Shown here: piece after piece, positions 35,633-46,846 of the stretch
Layout of the letters: each line of letters begins with the position of its first letter
Position numbering within the stretch: position 1 is the first letter of the stretch
DNA from: JANSXG01 sp024743075
GTDB taxonomy: Bacteria > Planctomycetota > Phycisphaerae > Phycisphaerales > UBA1924
Assembly: GCA_042140185.1 (NCBI GenBank)
Contig: CP159477.1
Coordinates: forward strand, 1,860,001-1,924,000
Direction: 5' to 3'
Length of the DNA stretch: 64,000 nt
Translations under genes and position numbers: made by a program
The notes under the pieces: generated by a model
The model's input: the letters and a program-made list of their open reading frames with translations, nothing else
Databases searched by the model: none
Told to the model about the DNA's origin: nothing

Positions 35633-35936
35633 TCGCTCTGTCCGCGGTCCTGTCCTGCGGCAGGATCATCCGGACCGACTTCGCTTGGAGCAACGATCCC
35701 TCGCTGGGCACGGCAGGATCGGTCCGGCGGCGTTCAGATTCTTCTTGCGTCCGTCTGACGGATCCGGGATACTTCCTGTTGCCTACCAGATGTCGTGGAG
35801 ACAGCTGTTGGGCACACCGTCCCTGCTGCGGAGCGGCGGGACACACATGGTGAAGATCCGATCGGCTCCGGCCGAGCGGAGATACGGGCGCGACGGCCGA
35901 TCAGCGGCCGTCGCCTGACATGGAGGTCGCCCGCTG
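35633..35936 (+). other. 304-nt gene-free interval upstream of smc
   Basis: No credible coding frame. Apart from the 9-bp hairpin at 35891-35913 and the smc ribosome binding site I see nothing assignable. Confidence 0.5.
35891..35913 (+). promoter_or_regulatory. Perfect hairpin just upstream of smc
   Basis: A 9-bp perfect stem (CGACGGCCG / CGGCCGTCG) with a 5-nt loop ends 23 nt before the smc ATG. There is no U-run, so it is not a terminator; it may act in the mRNA leader or as an operator. Confidence 0.4.
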
Positions 35937-38900
35937 ATGCGTCTATCCCGGATCACCCTCAACGGCTTCAAGTCGTTCGCGGATCGCACGGAATTCACAT
36001 TCGACGCCCCGGTCACCGGCGTGGTCGGCCCGAACGGGTGCGGCAAGTCGAACATCGTTGACGCGATCAAGTGGGTGCTCGGCGAGCGCTCGGCGAAGTC
36101 CTTGCGCGGCAAGGAGATGGCGGACGTCATCTTCGCGGGCAGTTCGGGTCGCAAGCCAAGCGGCATGGCGAGCGTGGCGCTCTCGTTCGAAAACCCGATG
36201 CTGGACGGGGCGCAGGCCGAGCTGTTCGAGGCGGCGGAGCAGGTCCGGGCGATGAGCGCGGCACTGCAGTCGACGACCGCCGAGGAGCAGGAAGAGGATT
36301 CACAAAGCGATGACCCCGCGCAGGTGGACGAGGCGGCCCAGTCGATCGGCATCGATCGGCGTCGGCGGACGCGGTACCTGCCGATCGATGCGGAGGTGGT
36401 CGAAGTTGAGCGTCGGCTGTATCGAGACGGCAAGAGCCAGTACCTGATCAACGGACGCACGGCCCGCCTGAAGGACATCCGCGAACTGTTCATGGACACC
36501 GGCGTCGGCGCGGACGCGTACTCGATCATCGAGCAGGGTCGGGTGGATGCGATGCTGCTGGCCAACCCGGTCGAGCGTCGGACGTTTTTCGAAGAGGCGG
36601 CGGGGATCGCGCGGTTCAAGGCCCGTCGGATCGAGGCGCAGCGGAAACTGGAGCGGACCGAGACAAACCTCGTGCGCACGCGCGAGCAGCTCGAATCGAC
36701 CGAGCGGCGCCTGCGGATCGTGAAGGGCCAGGCGGCGAAGGCCCGCCGGTTCATGGAGCTGGACATCGAGTTTCGGCGCGCGCGGCTGGCGCTCGCGTTC
36801 GAGCAGTACGACGATCTGCGCCAGCGGCTTGACGGGCTGACCTCGCGCCTGCACGCGCTGGAGCGGGACCGGCGCGAGGCGATCGAGGAAGTCACGCGAC
36901 ACGAGGACGACAAACAGACCAAGGAACTGGATCGGTCTAAACTGCACCGCAGGCGTGAGGAGATCGAGCGCGAGCACACCGAGCGCCAAGCACCTCGCCC
37001 AGTCGGCCGCGCAGCGCAAGACCATGGCCGAGCGGTCGCTCGAAGAGGCACGCCAGCAGATCGAGGCCGACGAGCACCGGATGACCGAACTCGGCACCGA
37101 GATCGAACGCCTGACCAAGGAAGCAGAAGAGCAGGCGCTGAACGCGTCTTCGCTTCAGGATCTCGTTCGCAAGAGCGAGGAGCAGCTGGACTCGGTCGCG
37201 GCGGAACGCGAGCGGGTGCAATCGGAACTGTCAGACCAACGGCTGAAACTGGCGGAGCGTCGCTCGGCGGTCGCGAACATCGATCGGGAGCGCGGTTCGC
37301 TGAACGCACGACTGGACGCGGACCGGCGCCGGCTGGCACAGCAACAGGAGCACCTCGACGCGCTCGAACGGCGGACCAAGGCGCTCGACGACGAGCGCCG
37401 GCAGGTGACGACCGATCGCGATGCGCTGCAGGGCGATGTCGCGAAGCGTCGCGAGGCTGTGGACGAACTCGAGCGGTCGATCGGCAGCGCGGTGGACTCG
37501 GCGACCTCGCTGTCCGAAGACCAGCGGTCACTAGCGACCACGCTCAGCGAGAAGGAGCAGCAGCTCGCGCGCCTGGACTCACGACGGACCACGCTTGACG
37601 AGATGGCGACCGTGCGCGTCGGTTTGGGCGAAGCGGTGCGCAAGGTTTTGGAGCGGCGCGATGAAATCCGCGAAGGCGCGGAACCCGGCGACGGTGAGGC
37701 GGTGTTCACGCACATCATCGATCCGCTCGCGGACCTGATCGAGGTGGACTCCGAAGACGCCGTGGCGGTCGAGGCGGCCTTCGGCGCGACGCTGCAGGCG
37801 TTGGTCGTGGACCGGGCATTCTCGCTCGCCGAGTGCGGCGATCTGACAACGCTCCCCGGTCGGGTGACGTTCCTGCCGGTGCGGAGTGACGAGGGAACCG
37901 ACGCCCCTTCGGATGACCGCGCCCGGTTCCTCGGCTCGGTGCCGGATCACGTGGTGCCGCTGTTCGACCGTGTGCGCTGCGACGACGCGGTCGCCCCGGC
38001 GGTCGCGCGAGTGCTCGGGACGACGTTTCTCGTCAAGGACCTCGACACCGCGATCATGCTCGATGCCGGGCCGCTCGCGGGCGCCCGGTTTGTGACGCGT
38101 GCCGGCGAGATCCTCGAGCCGGACGGGCGCGTGGTCGCCGGGCCGCTCGGGACCGGTGGCGAGACCGAAGAGGGCAGCGGTCTGCTCCAGCGGGCGAGCG
38201 AACTCAGCACCCTCACCGAGCAGGTGCGCCGCCTGCAGACCGAGATCGATGCGAAGCGGGACGAACTGCGATCGATCGACGAGGCCGCGGCGACGCTGGA
38301 GCGGAAACTGTCCGAACTGCGCAGCGCGCAGGCGTCGGAGCAGCGTACGCTGATCGCCGAGGAATCCCGGATCGAGAGGCTGAACGCCGATCTCGAGCGG
38401 CTCGATCGCGAGCAGCCGAAGCTCAAGGCGGAGTCCGATCAGTGCGAGGCGAAGATCGCCGAACTCGATGAAGAGCAGCGCGAACTGCGCGAGAAGCTCG
38501 AGAGCCTGGATCGGCTGCACGGCGAGCAGGCGGGCGTGGTCAACGAGATCGAGCGCTCGGTGGAGTCGTCGCAGACGAAACTGGATCAGATCAACGAGAA
38601 ACTGACGGCGGTCCGGGTGGACCTCGGCCAGCAGAGCGAGAAGCTGTCGTCGGCGCAGCGTGAACACCGGCGGCTGCTGGCCCAGTCCGAAGAAGCGGAG
38701 CGTCAGCGCCAGCGGGTCGATGAGTCGCACGGGCTGCGCCTCGGCAAGATCGACGAGCACGAGCAGGTGATCGGCGATGCGGAAGCCGAGATCGCCTCGG
38801 CGACCGAGCGGGAACAGGATCTGGCCAGCGTTTTGGAGTCGATCCGCTCCGAGATCGACGACGCGTCGAAGGCGGTGCACGAAGCCGCCGCGGTGCTCGA

Positions 38901-39911
38901 CGAGGCCCGCCAGCGGGCCGGGCGCATCGAGCGGGACTGGAACAGTCTCGAATTGTCCAAGCGAGAACTCGAGGTCCGTCGCGAGAACCTTGAGGAACGG
39001 ACCTCGGAGGAACTGCTGATCGATGTCTCGGCCGAGTACGCCGAGTACCGGGCGATGATGGCCGACGGCGATGTGGAGCGGATCAATGTCGAGGAGACCT
39101 CGAAGGAGATCAACGAGCTGCGCAGCGCGATCAAGAAGCTCGGCAACGTGAACATCGACTCGATCAAGGAAGAAGACGAGCTCGCGGGTCGCAACGAGCT
39201 GTTGATCCAGCAGGTCGAGGACATCGACCGGGCCCGGACGCAGCTCGAGGAACTGATCCTGCGCCTGAACGATGTAAGTCGCGACCGCTTCAAGGAGGTC
39301 TTCGAGACGATTCAGGGCCACTTCTCGGGCAACGACGGTATGTTCCGTCGCCTGTTCGGCGGTGGCTCGGCGCAGGTCCGCCTGATCCCGGATCCCGAGA
39401 CCGGCGAGATCGACTGGCTGGAGAGCGGCGTCGAGGTGACGGCCAAGCCGCCCGGCAAGGAGCCGCGATCGATCAGCCAGCTCTCCGGCGGCGAGAAAAC
39501 GATGACCGCGGTCGCGCTGCTGCTGTCGATCTTCCACAGCAAGCCGAGCCCGTTCTGCGTACTCGACGAAGTGGATGCGGCGCTGGACGACGCGAACGTG
39601 GAGAGGTTCAGCAAGATCATCCGCCAGTTCCTGGAGTACTGCCACTTCATCGTCATCACGCACAACAAGCGAACGATGCAGATCGCCGACGAGCTGTACG
39701 GCGTGACGATGCAGGAGCGCGGCGTATCGACGCGCGTGAGCGTGCGATTCGAGGATGTTCACGGCGACGGCTCGATCAAGGACAGCGCGGTCAAGCGGTG
39801 CAGGCCGTGGAAGCGAAGCCGACGCCGTTCGAAGACGAACAGGAGCAGCAGGTGCCGTCGACCAGCGACAAACTGCGCCGGGCTCTGGCGGAGTCCGCTT
39901 CGCAGAACTGA
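35937..39911 (+). CDS. smc: Chromosome segregation protein SMC (two frameshifts)
   Basis: Core ATPase of the bacterial condensin. Walker A is VVGPNGCGKSNIVDAIKWVL, the ABC signature ISQLSGGEKTMTAVALLLS and Walker B PFCVLDEVDAALDD. Long coiled coils flank a hinge at roughly residues 590-720 (FTHIIDPLADLIEVD to VTRAGEILEPDGRVV). The ~1325-residue size exceeds the usual ~1150-1200, partly from an acidic insert at about residues 89-146 in the N-terminal head. Frame breaks lie near 36979-36982 and 39794-39797. With one base added at the second, the protein ends VQAVEAKPTPFEDEQ..LRRALAESASQN and stops at 39909-39911. GGAGG precedes the ATG. ScpA/ScpB are not in the window. Confidence 0.92.
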
Positions 39912-39919
39912 GTGTCGTC

Positions 39920-40828
39920 TTAGTGATTCAGGATCAGATCGAGGCCGTCAGCGACGGCCTCTTTCAATTCCGCGGCGACCGCGCGGTCCCAGCGGAGGTC
40001 GTTGCCGAGTACCCCCTTGGCCGAGAAATTGTGGTTGGCACCGGCGATCTTGCGCATCCGCACACGCTCGTTGCCGGCTTGAAGAAGAATCTCGACGATC
40101 CGCTCCGATTCCGAGGGGGGCACGCTGGTGTCGGCCTCGCCGTGGATGACCGCTACCGGCATGTCCCTGAGTTCAGCGAGGTCCGAAGGGAACGGGTCGC
40201 CGGAGTCATGATCGAGTTCGTGCTCGTACCAGGACCGGCCGATGCGGACCGTACCGCCTTCGGCGCGGGCGGCGGGACGCTCGAGATAGCCCCGCTCCGC
40301 GACTTGTTCGAGCAGCTCGAGATTGGTTCGGGCGTACTGCCCGATGGAGGCGAGCGTGATTACGCCCTTGACCGGCCTGGACCACTCGCCGCGCACCGAA
40401 CGGACCGCCGCGCCGAGCACGCTTGCGCCCGCTCGGCTGTGCCCGACAAGGATCATCGGGAGTGGCTCGCCACCGAGCGTGCCAGAGTGCACGGCTTCGG
40501 CGACGGCGTGGATGTCTGTCATCGAGTGGTGCACGCTGTCGCGCTCGAACTCGTCGAGTTTGGTGATCCGGTCGGCGCCGAATTCGATGCCGCAGTGGCC
40601 GAGGTTGAACCGGTGCGTGAGGCACCCGAGATCCGCGAGCTGGCGGGCGACCAGCGGCACGACATTGCGATCGAGATGGCCGGTGTAGCCGTGAACGACC
40701 AACGCGACGGCGCGAGCCGAACCTGCTGGGCTGGTCGATTTGCCGTGGACCGTCAGCCCCTCGCTCCCGGTCTGCGACCAAACGGGCTCGTCGACGGACG
40801 CATCGGGATACGCGATCTGGTTCGTCAT
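39920..40828 (-). CDS. Alpha/beta hydrolase
   Basis: A 302-residue serine hydrolase. The oxyanion region is ALVVHGYTGHLDRNV, the nucleophile elbow ILVGHSRAGASVLG, the acid VIHGEADTSVP and the His KIAGANHNFSAKG, so the triad is complete. The elbow GHSRAG is the type seen in many esterases. No signal peptide. Its ATG overlaps the hldD stop by 4 nt (40825-40828), so it is the last gene of the long minus-strand run. Substrate unknown. Confidence 0.85.
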   Translation of the reverse strand: MTNQIAYPDASVDEPVWSQTGSEGLTVHGKSTSPAGSARAVALVVHGYTGHLDRNVVPLVARQLADLGCLTHRFNLGHCGIEFGADRITKLDEFERDSVHHSMTDIHAVAEAVHSGTLGGEPLPMILVGHSRAGASVLGAAVRSVRGEWSRPVKGVITLASIGQYARTNLELLEQVAERGYLERPAARAEGGTVRIGRSWYEHELDHDSGDPFPSDLAELRDMPVAVIHGEADTSVPPSESERIVEILLQAGNERVRMRKIAGANHNFSAKGVLGNDLRWDRAVAAELKEAVADGLDLILNH

Positions 40829-41876
40829 GCCGACGCGACGGCGGGCTGATCGGCGGAATCGGCGAGCCAGCGTCCGTAGGACCGGAGGCCTTCGATCGGG
40901 TCGACGCCGGGGCTCCAGCTCAGCCCGTCCTGCGTCAGTGTCATGTCCGCCTGGGTGAAGTCCTGGTAGAAGGCGCGGATGTGTTCGGGCATCTCGAAGT
41001 AGTCGACAGGGAACTCCGATTCAGACAGGCCCATGCCCTCGCGTACGGCGGCCGCCACATCGGCGAACGAGGTCACCTGTCCCGAACCGAGGTTGTAGAC
41101 ACCCGGGCGCACGCCGTGCATCGAGCCGGCGATGGTGCAGGAGACGACATCGTCGACGTGCACCTGATCACGGGCCTGCGAGCCGTCGGCGAAGAGGCGC
41201 GGCGCTTGCCGGCGAGCATCTGCTGGGCGAGCTGGTAGGCGATCGAGGCCATCTTGCCCTTGCGTGCTTCGCCGGGGCCGAACACGTTGAAGTAGCGCAG
41301 ACCCACGATGTGCGGCGTGGTCCCCGACTGCTGCTCCCACTCACGAGCGAAGCGCCGGTGCTCGCACTCCATGAGCCACTTGCTGAAGCCGTAGATGTTG
41401 TTGGGCCTGCCGGCGGCATCCACCGGGAACGATACGCGAGCGCCGGTCTGGGGCGGGGTGCCGTAGGTCGCGGCCGAGGAGGCATACACGAGCGGGATCT
41501 CGCGCCCGGCGGTCGCGATCATCAGGTCGCGGAAGCCCTCGACGTTGCCCTCAAGCATGACCCGCTCGTCCATGACCGTGGTGTCGGTGATGGCGGCGAG
41601 GTGGAAGACGACATCGGGCGAGATCGCGTCGATGACCTCTTCCCAGTCGATCTCGTTCGTGCTCCAGCCGTGGACGGTGCCCGTGAAGGGGCCGACGCCG
41701 GCGCGGTCGCAGGCCTCGACGAGGTTGGCGAAACTGGACGAGCGGAAGTCGTCGATGACGAAGAGATCGGCGCCGGGGTGCTCGGCGGCGAGGCGGGCGA
41801 CAAGGTTCGACCCGACGAAGCCGCAGCCGCCGGTGACCAGGACGGTCGGACCGGTTGTCTCTTTGGTCTGGTTCAT
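40825..41876 (-). CDS. hldD: ADP-L-glycero-D-manno-heptose 6-epimerase-like protein (one frameshift)
   Basis: An extended short-chain dehydrogenase that would finish the activated heptose for LPS inner core. NAD loop VTGGCGFVGSNLVARLA, catalytic Ser/Tyr-Lys in VYASSAATYG and NNIYGFSKWLME, and the HldD-type signatures YFNVFGPGEARKGKMASIA, QVHVDDVVSCTI and MPEHIRAFYQDFTQADMT. The frame breaks near 41199-41206; one added base gives AGKRPRLFADGSQARDQ. If the heptose reading is wrong, a UDP-sugar epimerase is the alternative. It lies downstream of secDF and a LysM gene, without other heptose genes nearby. Confidence 0.85.
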
Positions 41877-41912
41877 ATTTCGTGCTCTGGTCGGCTTGAG
41901 TCGGAGGGTCGA

Positions 41913-42584
41913 TCAGTCCGCCGGCGGAGGCGGGATTCTCAAGATCATACCCGGCCTGAGGTTCGTTCCGTTCGAATTGACCTGATCGGCGTTCGCGCTC
42001 TGAATGAAGCGCCAGAGCGATGCACGCCCGTAGATCGCCTGCGAGATGGCCGAGAGGCTGTCGCCGCTCTCGACGCGATATTCGATGTAGTCCATGCGGG
42101 GGGCCGGCGGTGGCTCCTCATCGGATCGGATGCCTTGGATGTTTCGCGGGTCCTCGGCGAGTTTGATCACCCGCCCGACCCGAAACAAACGCCGTGCATC
42201 CACGGTCGGGTTTGACAGCAGGACCGAAGCCCAGTGCTCACGCGTGCCGTAGAACCGCTCGGAGATGGTCCACGCGTTGTCACCGTCCTGAACCGTGTAC
42301 TCGACAAACGTCGGTGGGATGATCCGGGGCGGCTCGGGTGGCACGGACGGGGGCGCCTCCCCACCGTTGGCGTCATCAATCTGCTGCGACTGATCGTCCG
42401 GTTGCTGCGGCTGCTCGGGCTCCGGATCCGAAGGCGGATCAACGCCGGTCCGTTCCAAGGGCTGCTGGTACGTGACGCGCGGCGGGGAATCGCCCGACTC
42501 CGGCGCCGGGGTGGCCCAGTAGACCACGACCCAGAGGATCACCAGCGACAGGCAGGCGATCCCGATGCGGGTGGTGCCGTCCAT
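41913..42584 (-). CDS. Membrane-anchored protein with two LysM domains
   Basis: A 223-residue protein: a single hydrophobic anchor (about residues 6-25), a Pro/Gln/Asp-rich spacer to about residue 90, then two LysM motifs, YTVQDGDNAWTISERFYG and YRVESGDSLSAISQAIYG, each followed by the usual ANP/NPT and LRxGxxLxIP strand. LysM binds peptidoglycan or related glycans, so the protein should tether to the wall from the inner membrane. AAAGGAG lies 9 nt before the ATG. It is 50 nt after secDF in the same run. Confidence 0.88.
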   Translation of the reverse strand: MDGTTRIGIACLSLVILWVVVYWATPAPESGDSPPRVTYQQPLERTGVDPPSDPEPEQPQQPDDQSQQIDDANGGEAPPSVPPEPPRIIPPTFVEYTVQDGDNAWTISERFYGTREHWASVLLSNPTVDARRLFRVGRVIKLAEDPRNIQGIRSDEEPPPAPRMDYIEYRVESGDSLSAISQAIYGRASLWRFIQSANADQVNSNGTNLRPGMILRIPPPPAD

Positions 42585-42634
42585 GTGCGCTGGCTCCTTT
42601 CAGAGACCCGGATCGGATGTCGATCGGGTCCGGA

Positions 42635-45600
42635 TCAGGTCTGCGGGTTCTGGGGCGTTTCGCCGGCCTCTTCAAGCAGGCGCTCTTCGGTCTGGCGCAC
42701 GAACTTGCGGGCCGACTCGGGGATGCGCTTCGTGTACGCCAGCGGGGCGGCGACGGCGATCGAAGAATAGGTACCGATGAGCACGCCGCAGATCAGAGCG
42801 TAGGTGAAAGACGAGAGTGCATCGCCGCCGCTGGAGAACAGAACGATCAGCGCGATGAGCGTGGTGCCCGAGGTGATGATCGTGCGGCTCAGGGTCTGGT
42901 TGATCGACCGGTTGACGATGATCGCCGACGCGTAGGCCAGCTTGCCCCGGTTCTCGCGGATGCGGTCAAGGATGACGATCGTGTCGTTGAGCGAGTAACC
43001 CACGATGGTCAGGATCGCCGCGACGAGCGCAAGGTCGATCTTGTAGGGCTGGAGGCCGAGCGAGACGAGGAACGGGACGTGCTCGTAGAGGATCTCGGCG
43101 AAGGCGATCAGTCCGATCGCGATGATCACATCGTGCACCAGCGCGGTGATCGCAGCGATCGAGTAGCGGACGGAACCGAATCGGGCCCAGATGTAGATGA
43201 GGATCAGCAGGAAACTGAGCAGCACCGCGACGATGGCCTGGGCGCGGAACGAGCTGGCGATCTCGGCCGAGAACGACTGCGTGCTGGTGAGACTGGTCGC
43301 GTCGGTGAGGGCCTGACGGACGAGCGTCCACTCGCGCTCCGCGATCTCCGCGTTCCAGATCCGCTCGTTCTCGAAGTCGATCGCTTCGTCGCGGACGAGT
43401 ATGACCGCGGTCTCGACGGCATCCGAGGTGCCTTCGAGAACCACAAGATCGAACTGGCGGTTGAGAGCCCACGAGTTGTCGGGCTGGTTGCGGAACAGTT
43501 GGAGCCGGTCGTTGAGCGAGGATTCGGTGACGCTGGGCTCGATGTCGGCGAGGACGATCGCGGCGCCGCCGATGAACTCTTCGGTGTCGTTGTCGTACTC
43601 GACGCCGTTGATCCGGCCGAGGGTTTCATCAAAGATCTTGATGATCGGCGCCAGGGACGCGTCCTCGAGGTCCGAACCCTCGAAAGACAACGCGGGCTGC
43701 GAATCGACGACATCGGCAAAGGCGTTGGTCAGCTCGTTGCGGAACAGGTCCGCGTCTTCGGGCTGGTCGCCCAGCGTGGTCTTGACCTGGAACTTCGCCG
43801 AAGAGACGCCGTCGTCGGAGTCGATGGCGACGATGTCGGCGTTCTGGAGGACCGTGAGCGGGCTCCCTTCGCCGGCTTGCGCGGCGATCTCATCAACGCG
43901 CTGTTCGACCTCTTCACGGGTCAGGCGAACCTGTTCGCCGGTCTCCGGGTCTACGCGGAACTGAAGAGTAGCGACGGTGCCGCCGCGGAACTCGGTGTCG
44001 AGCATCTCATCGCCCTGGACGGCGATCATGCCAACGCCGAGGCCGATCAGGCCGGCGGAAATCAGGATGAACAGCGGTCGGAGCTTGATCCAGTTGATGT
44101 TCGGCTCGAACGACTTCTGCAGGAACGGCACGAGCATCGGGAGCTGGCGCATCTGCGAGACGCCGAAGCGGTCGATGAGCCACGCGTAGATGATGCGGCT
44201 GATGAACAGCGAGCTGAACATCGTCGCCACGACGCCGATGCCGAGGGTGATCGCGAAGCCCTTGACCTCTTCGGTCGCGGTGTAGGCGAGCACGAAGCAG
44301 ACGATCAGGTTCGTCACGTTGGCGTCGACGATGGTCGAGAGCACCTTCTGGTACGCGAGGCGCACGGCGGTCTTCAGGTCGTTGCCGGCGAGCAGTTCCT
44401 CTCGGATGCGCTCGTAGATCAGCACATTCGCGTCGACCGCCATGCCGAAGGTCAGCACGATGCCGGCGATGCCGGGGAGCGTGAACGAGGCCTGGGCCAG
44501 CGACATGATGCCGAGGATGATCAGCGCGTTTGCACCAAGGGCGATCATCGCCACGATGCCGTGGAAGAAGTAGTAGATGATCATGAAGACGCCGACCGCG
44601 ATCAGTGCGATCCACGACGCGGCGAGACCCTTGTCGAGGTTGTCCGCACCGAGTTCCGGGGCGATGGTGTTGATCGAGAGCGGCTCGGGCGCGAGTTTCG
44701 CCGAGAGCGAACCGGCCGAGAGCGTGCGGACGATGTACTGGATTTCCGCCTGAGTGAAGCGTCCGGTGATCTGGCCCTCGCGTGCGATGCGCGACTGGAG
44801 AGTCGGAGCGGTGTACACCTTGTCATCGAGCAGGACGGCCATCTGCTCACCGACGTTTGCTTCGGTCATCCGTCCGAGGAGCTGAGCGCCAACGGTGTCC
44901 ATGCGGAAGCCGATGGCGGGGAAGCCATCTCTGTCGCGCGTCGGTGAAGCGCTGGCGACCGACCAGTCCCCCTCCAGACCGGTGAGACGCTTGCCGGGGA
45001 CGTTGTAGACGAGCATGTAGTAGCGTCCGCCGCGCTCTTCGACGATGAATCGACGGCCATTGCTTTGGAAGTAAGCAGCGGGATTCTCGACGGCGAAACG
45101 GAACTCGGCGATCTCATCTGCGAAAGACTCGAGCTTTTCGATCTCGTACCAGCGGTACCGGTCGGTGCTCGCCGCGGCCGGTCCACGCCGGCGGAGTTCG
45201 TCGCGGAGTTGCTGTTCGAGGTCACCGATCGCTCCCGCGTTAACCGTGATGCGGAACTCGAGGACGCCAGCACCGGCGAGGAGTCGCTGGAGGTCGGCGG
45301 GGTCGTCGAGGCCTCGCTGCTTGGCCTGGTACGCGCTCAGTTTGCCGAGCAACGATTCCAGGCGGTCGATGCCGCCATCGATCTCGCCGAGGCGGGCGCG
45401 GATCGAACCGATGCTCGCTCGCGTTCGCTCTGGAGTTCCTGAGCGTCCTCCTCGGCACCTCTGATCTGCGGTTTCTCGTTCGAGAGTTGGAGAGCGATGC
45501 GGAGTTCGGACGGCGAAACGCTGAGCGCCACCGCGCGGTTGCGGGCCTCGTCGAGGGCGATGCGCGCATCGACGAGTTGCTCGGTGATGGACAGATCGGG

Positions 45601-46128
45601 CTCGCCGGTTTCGGATGCGGCGGCGGCCTCGTCGTAGACGCGCTGGGCTTCGTCGACCGCTTGGGCAGCCTCGATGACCGGGGCGAGGATCTGCTCGCGT
45701 GGTTCGGAGTCGGCCATGCGCTGCAGCGCTTCGACGCGCTGCTCGCCGGTCTGACGGAGGGCCCGCTGGAGCGCGGACACATCGATCGTGAAGTCTTCGA
45801 AGGACTCGAGCGCGTCGCGGTACTCGTCGCCGAGGGCCTTGACCTCCGGCGTCGGGAGCGGCATCGAAACGACCATCCGGTCTCGACCCTGCTGAACGAA
45901 GCTGATCTCGAAGAGGCCCTGCGGGTTCACCCGCTCGCGGAGCACATCGATCATCTCGTCCACGACCGACGGCGGATCGTCGTCGGAGAGAAGGATCGAG
46001 TAGGTCAGGCTGACACCGCCGGCGAGGTCCTTGCCGAGGCGGAGCTTCTCGGCCGGCGGGTAGATCGCGAGCGCACACAGCACAAGGAGTGTGGCGGTCA
46101 GGATGGAGTTACGGATGAGGTTTTGCAT
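42635..46128 (-). CDS. secDF: Fused protein-export membrane protein SecDF (one frameshift)
   Basis: SecD and SecF in one chain of about 1164 residues; the pair pulls exported proteins across the membrane using the proton gradient. SecD: TM1, LRLGKDLAGGVSLTYSI, and GMAVDANVLIYERIREELLAG. SecF: DTEFRGGTVATLQF, VGYSLNDTIVILDRIREN and the C-terminal helices. A long coiled-coil, Glu/Ala/Arg-rich insert of about 180 residues sits in the first SecD periplasmic domain before VLEFRITVNAG, which explains much of the extra size over typical ~750-residue fusions. The frame breaks at about 45421-45440; one base joins the halves. The gene follows yajC by about 115 nt. Confidence 0.92.
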
Positions 46129-46242
46129 GTGGGGCGCGGTCTGCTGGTCGTTGAGCGGGCTCGCGGGCGGCCCGGAGAAAATTCGGATGGGAGGGCGGTT
46201 TGGCTGAATCGTCCCGATTCAGCCTCGGTCATGAGCGGCTGG

Positions 46243-46701
46243 TCAGGGTGCCGAGTCCACGGTCTCGGGCTCGGGCAGCGTTTCGGAACCGCCCCGTCCC
46301 TTCTTGAGGATCGTGGTCACGGAGTTGCGTGAGAACCGCACCTTGGTGTTGGTGCTCTCATCGACTTTGAGGACGACTTCCTCGCCCTTGATCTCGACGA
46401 TGGTGCCGATCATGCCGCCGGCGGTCTGGACCTTGTCGTGCTTGGCGAGCGAGGAGAGCAGTTGGGCGCGGGCCTTTTTCTCCCTGCGACCGGACATGAC
46501 CATGGTGATGACCATGAAGATCAGGAAGCCAAAGAGCAGCATCGGAAGGAAGCTGCTCGGGCTGCCCTGCGTTCCTGTGCCACCGGTGCCCCCGCCGCCG
46601 CCACCGGCACCGTCGCCCAGGGGGGCCGCGCCGCCGCCGGGGGGCGTTTGGGCGAGCACGCGTGAAACGGAGAAGTACAGGGTCGAAGCGAATGGGAGCA
46701 T
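46243..46701 (-). CDS. yajC: Preprotein translocase subunit YajC
   Basis: A 152-residue single-pass protein that joins SecDF. The anchor FLPMLLFGFLIFMVITMVM is followed by GRREKKARAQLLSSLAKHDK and VQTAGGMIGTIVEIKGEEV, the YajC signature. A longer head than usual includes a Gly-rich stretch (about residues 24-45) after a hydrophobic N-terminus that may be a signal or second anchor. The frame continues upstream to 46944, but ATG 46701 gives the family-like start. Position between tgt and secDF is the classic arrangement. Confidence 0.92.
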   Translation of the reverse strand: MLPFASTLYFSVSRVLAQTPPGGGAAPLGDGAGGGGGGTGGTGTQGSPSSFLPMLLFGFLIFMVITMVMSGRREKKARAQLLSSLAKHDKVQTAGGMIGTIVEIKGEEVVLKVDESTNTKVRFSRNSVTTILKKGRGGSETLPEPETVDSAP

Positions 46702-46846
46702 GGTGACTCGGCTCTCGGCATTCCGGACGCGAGTGCGCCGGATGGGCGTGGCGGCGACGACGGATCGTCGCGAAAATACAACACGACGCCCCACCCGGTC
46801 GTGACCGAGTGCGGCGATCTGGCGGGTCCTCGAACCGGAGGACGGA

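Noticed and set aside
42617..44947. 776-residue plus-strand open frame
   Set aside because: Antisense shadow of secDF with Asp/Arg/His-rich text typical of the complementary frame.
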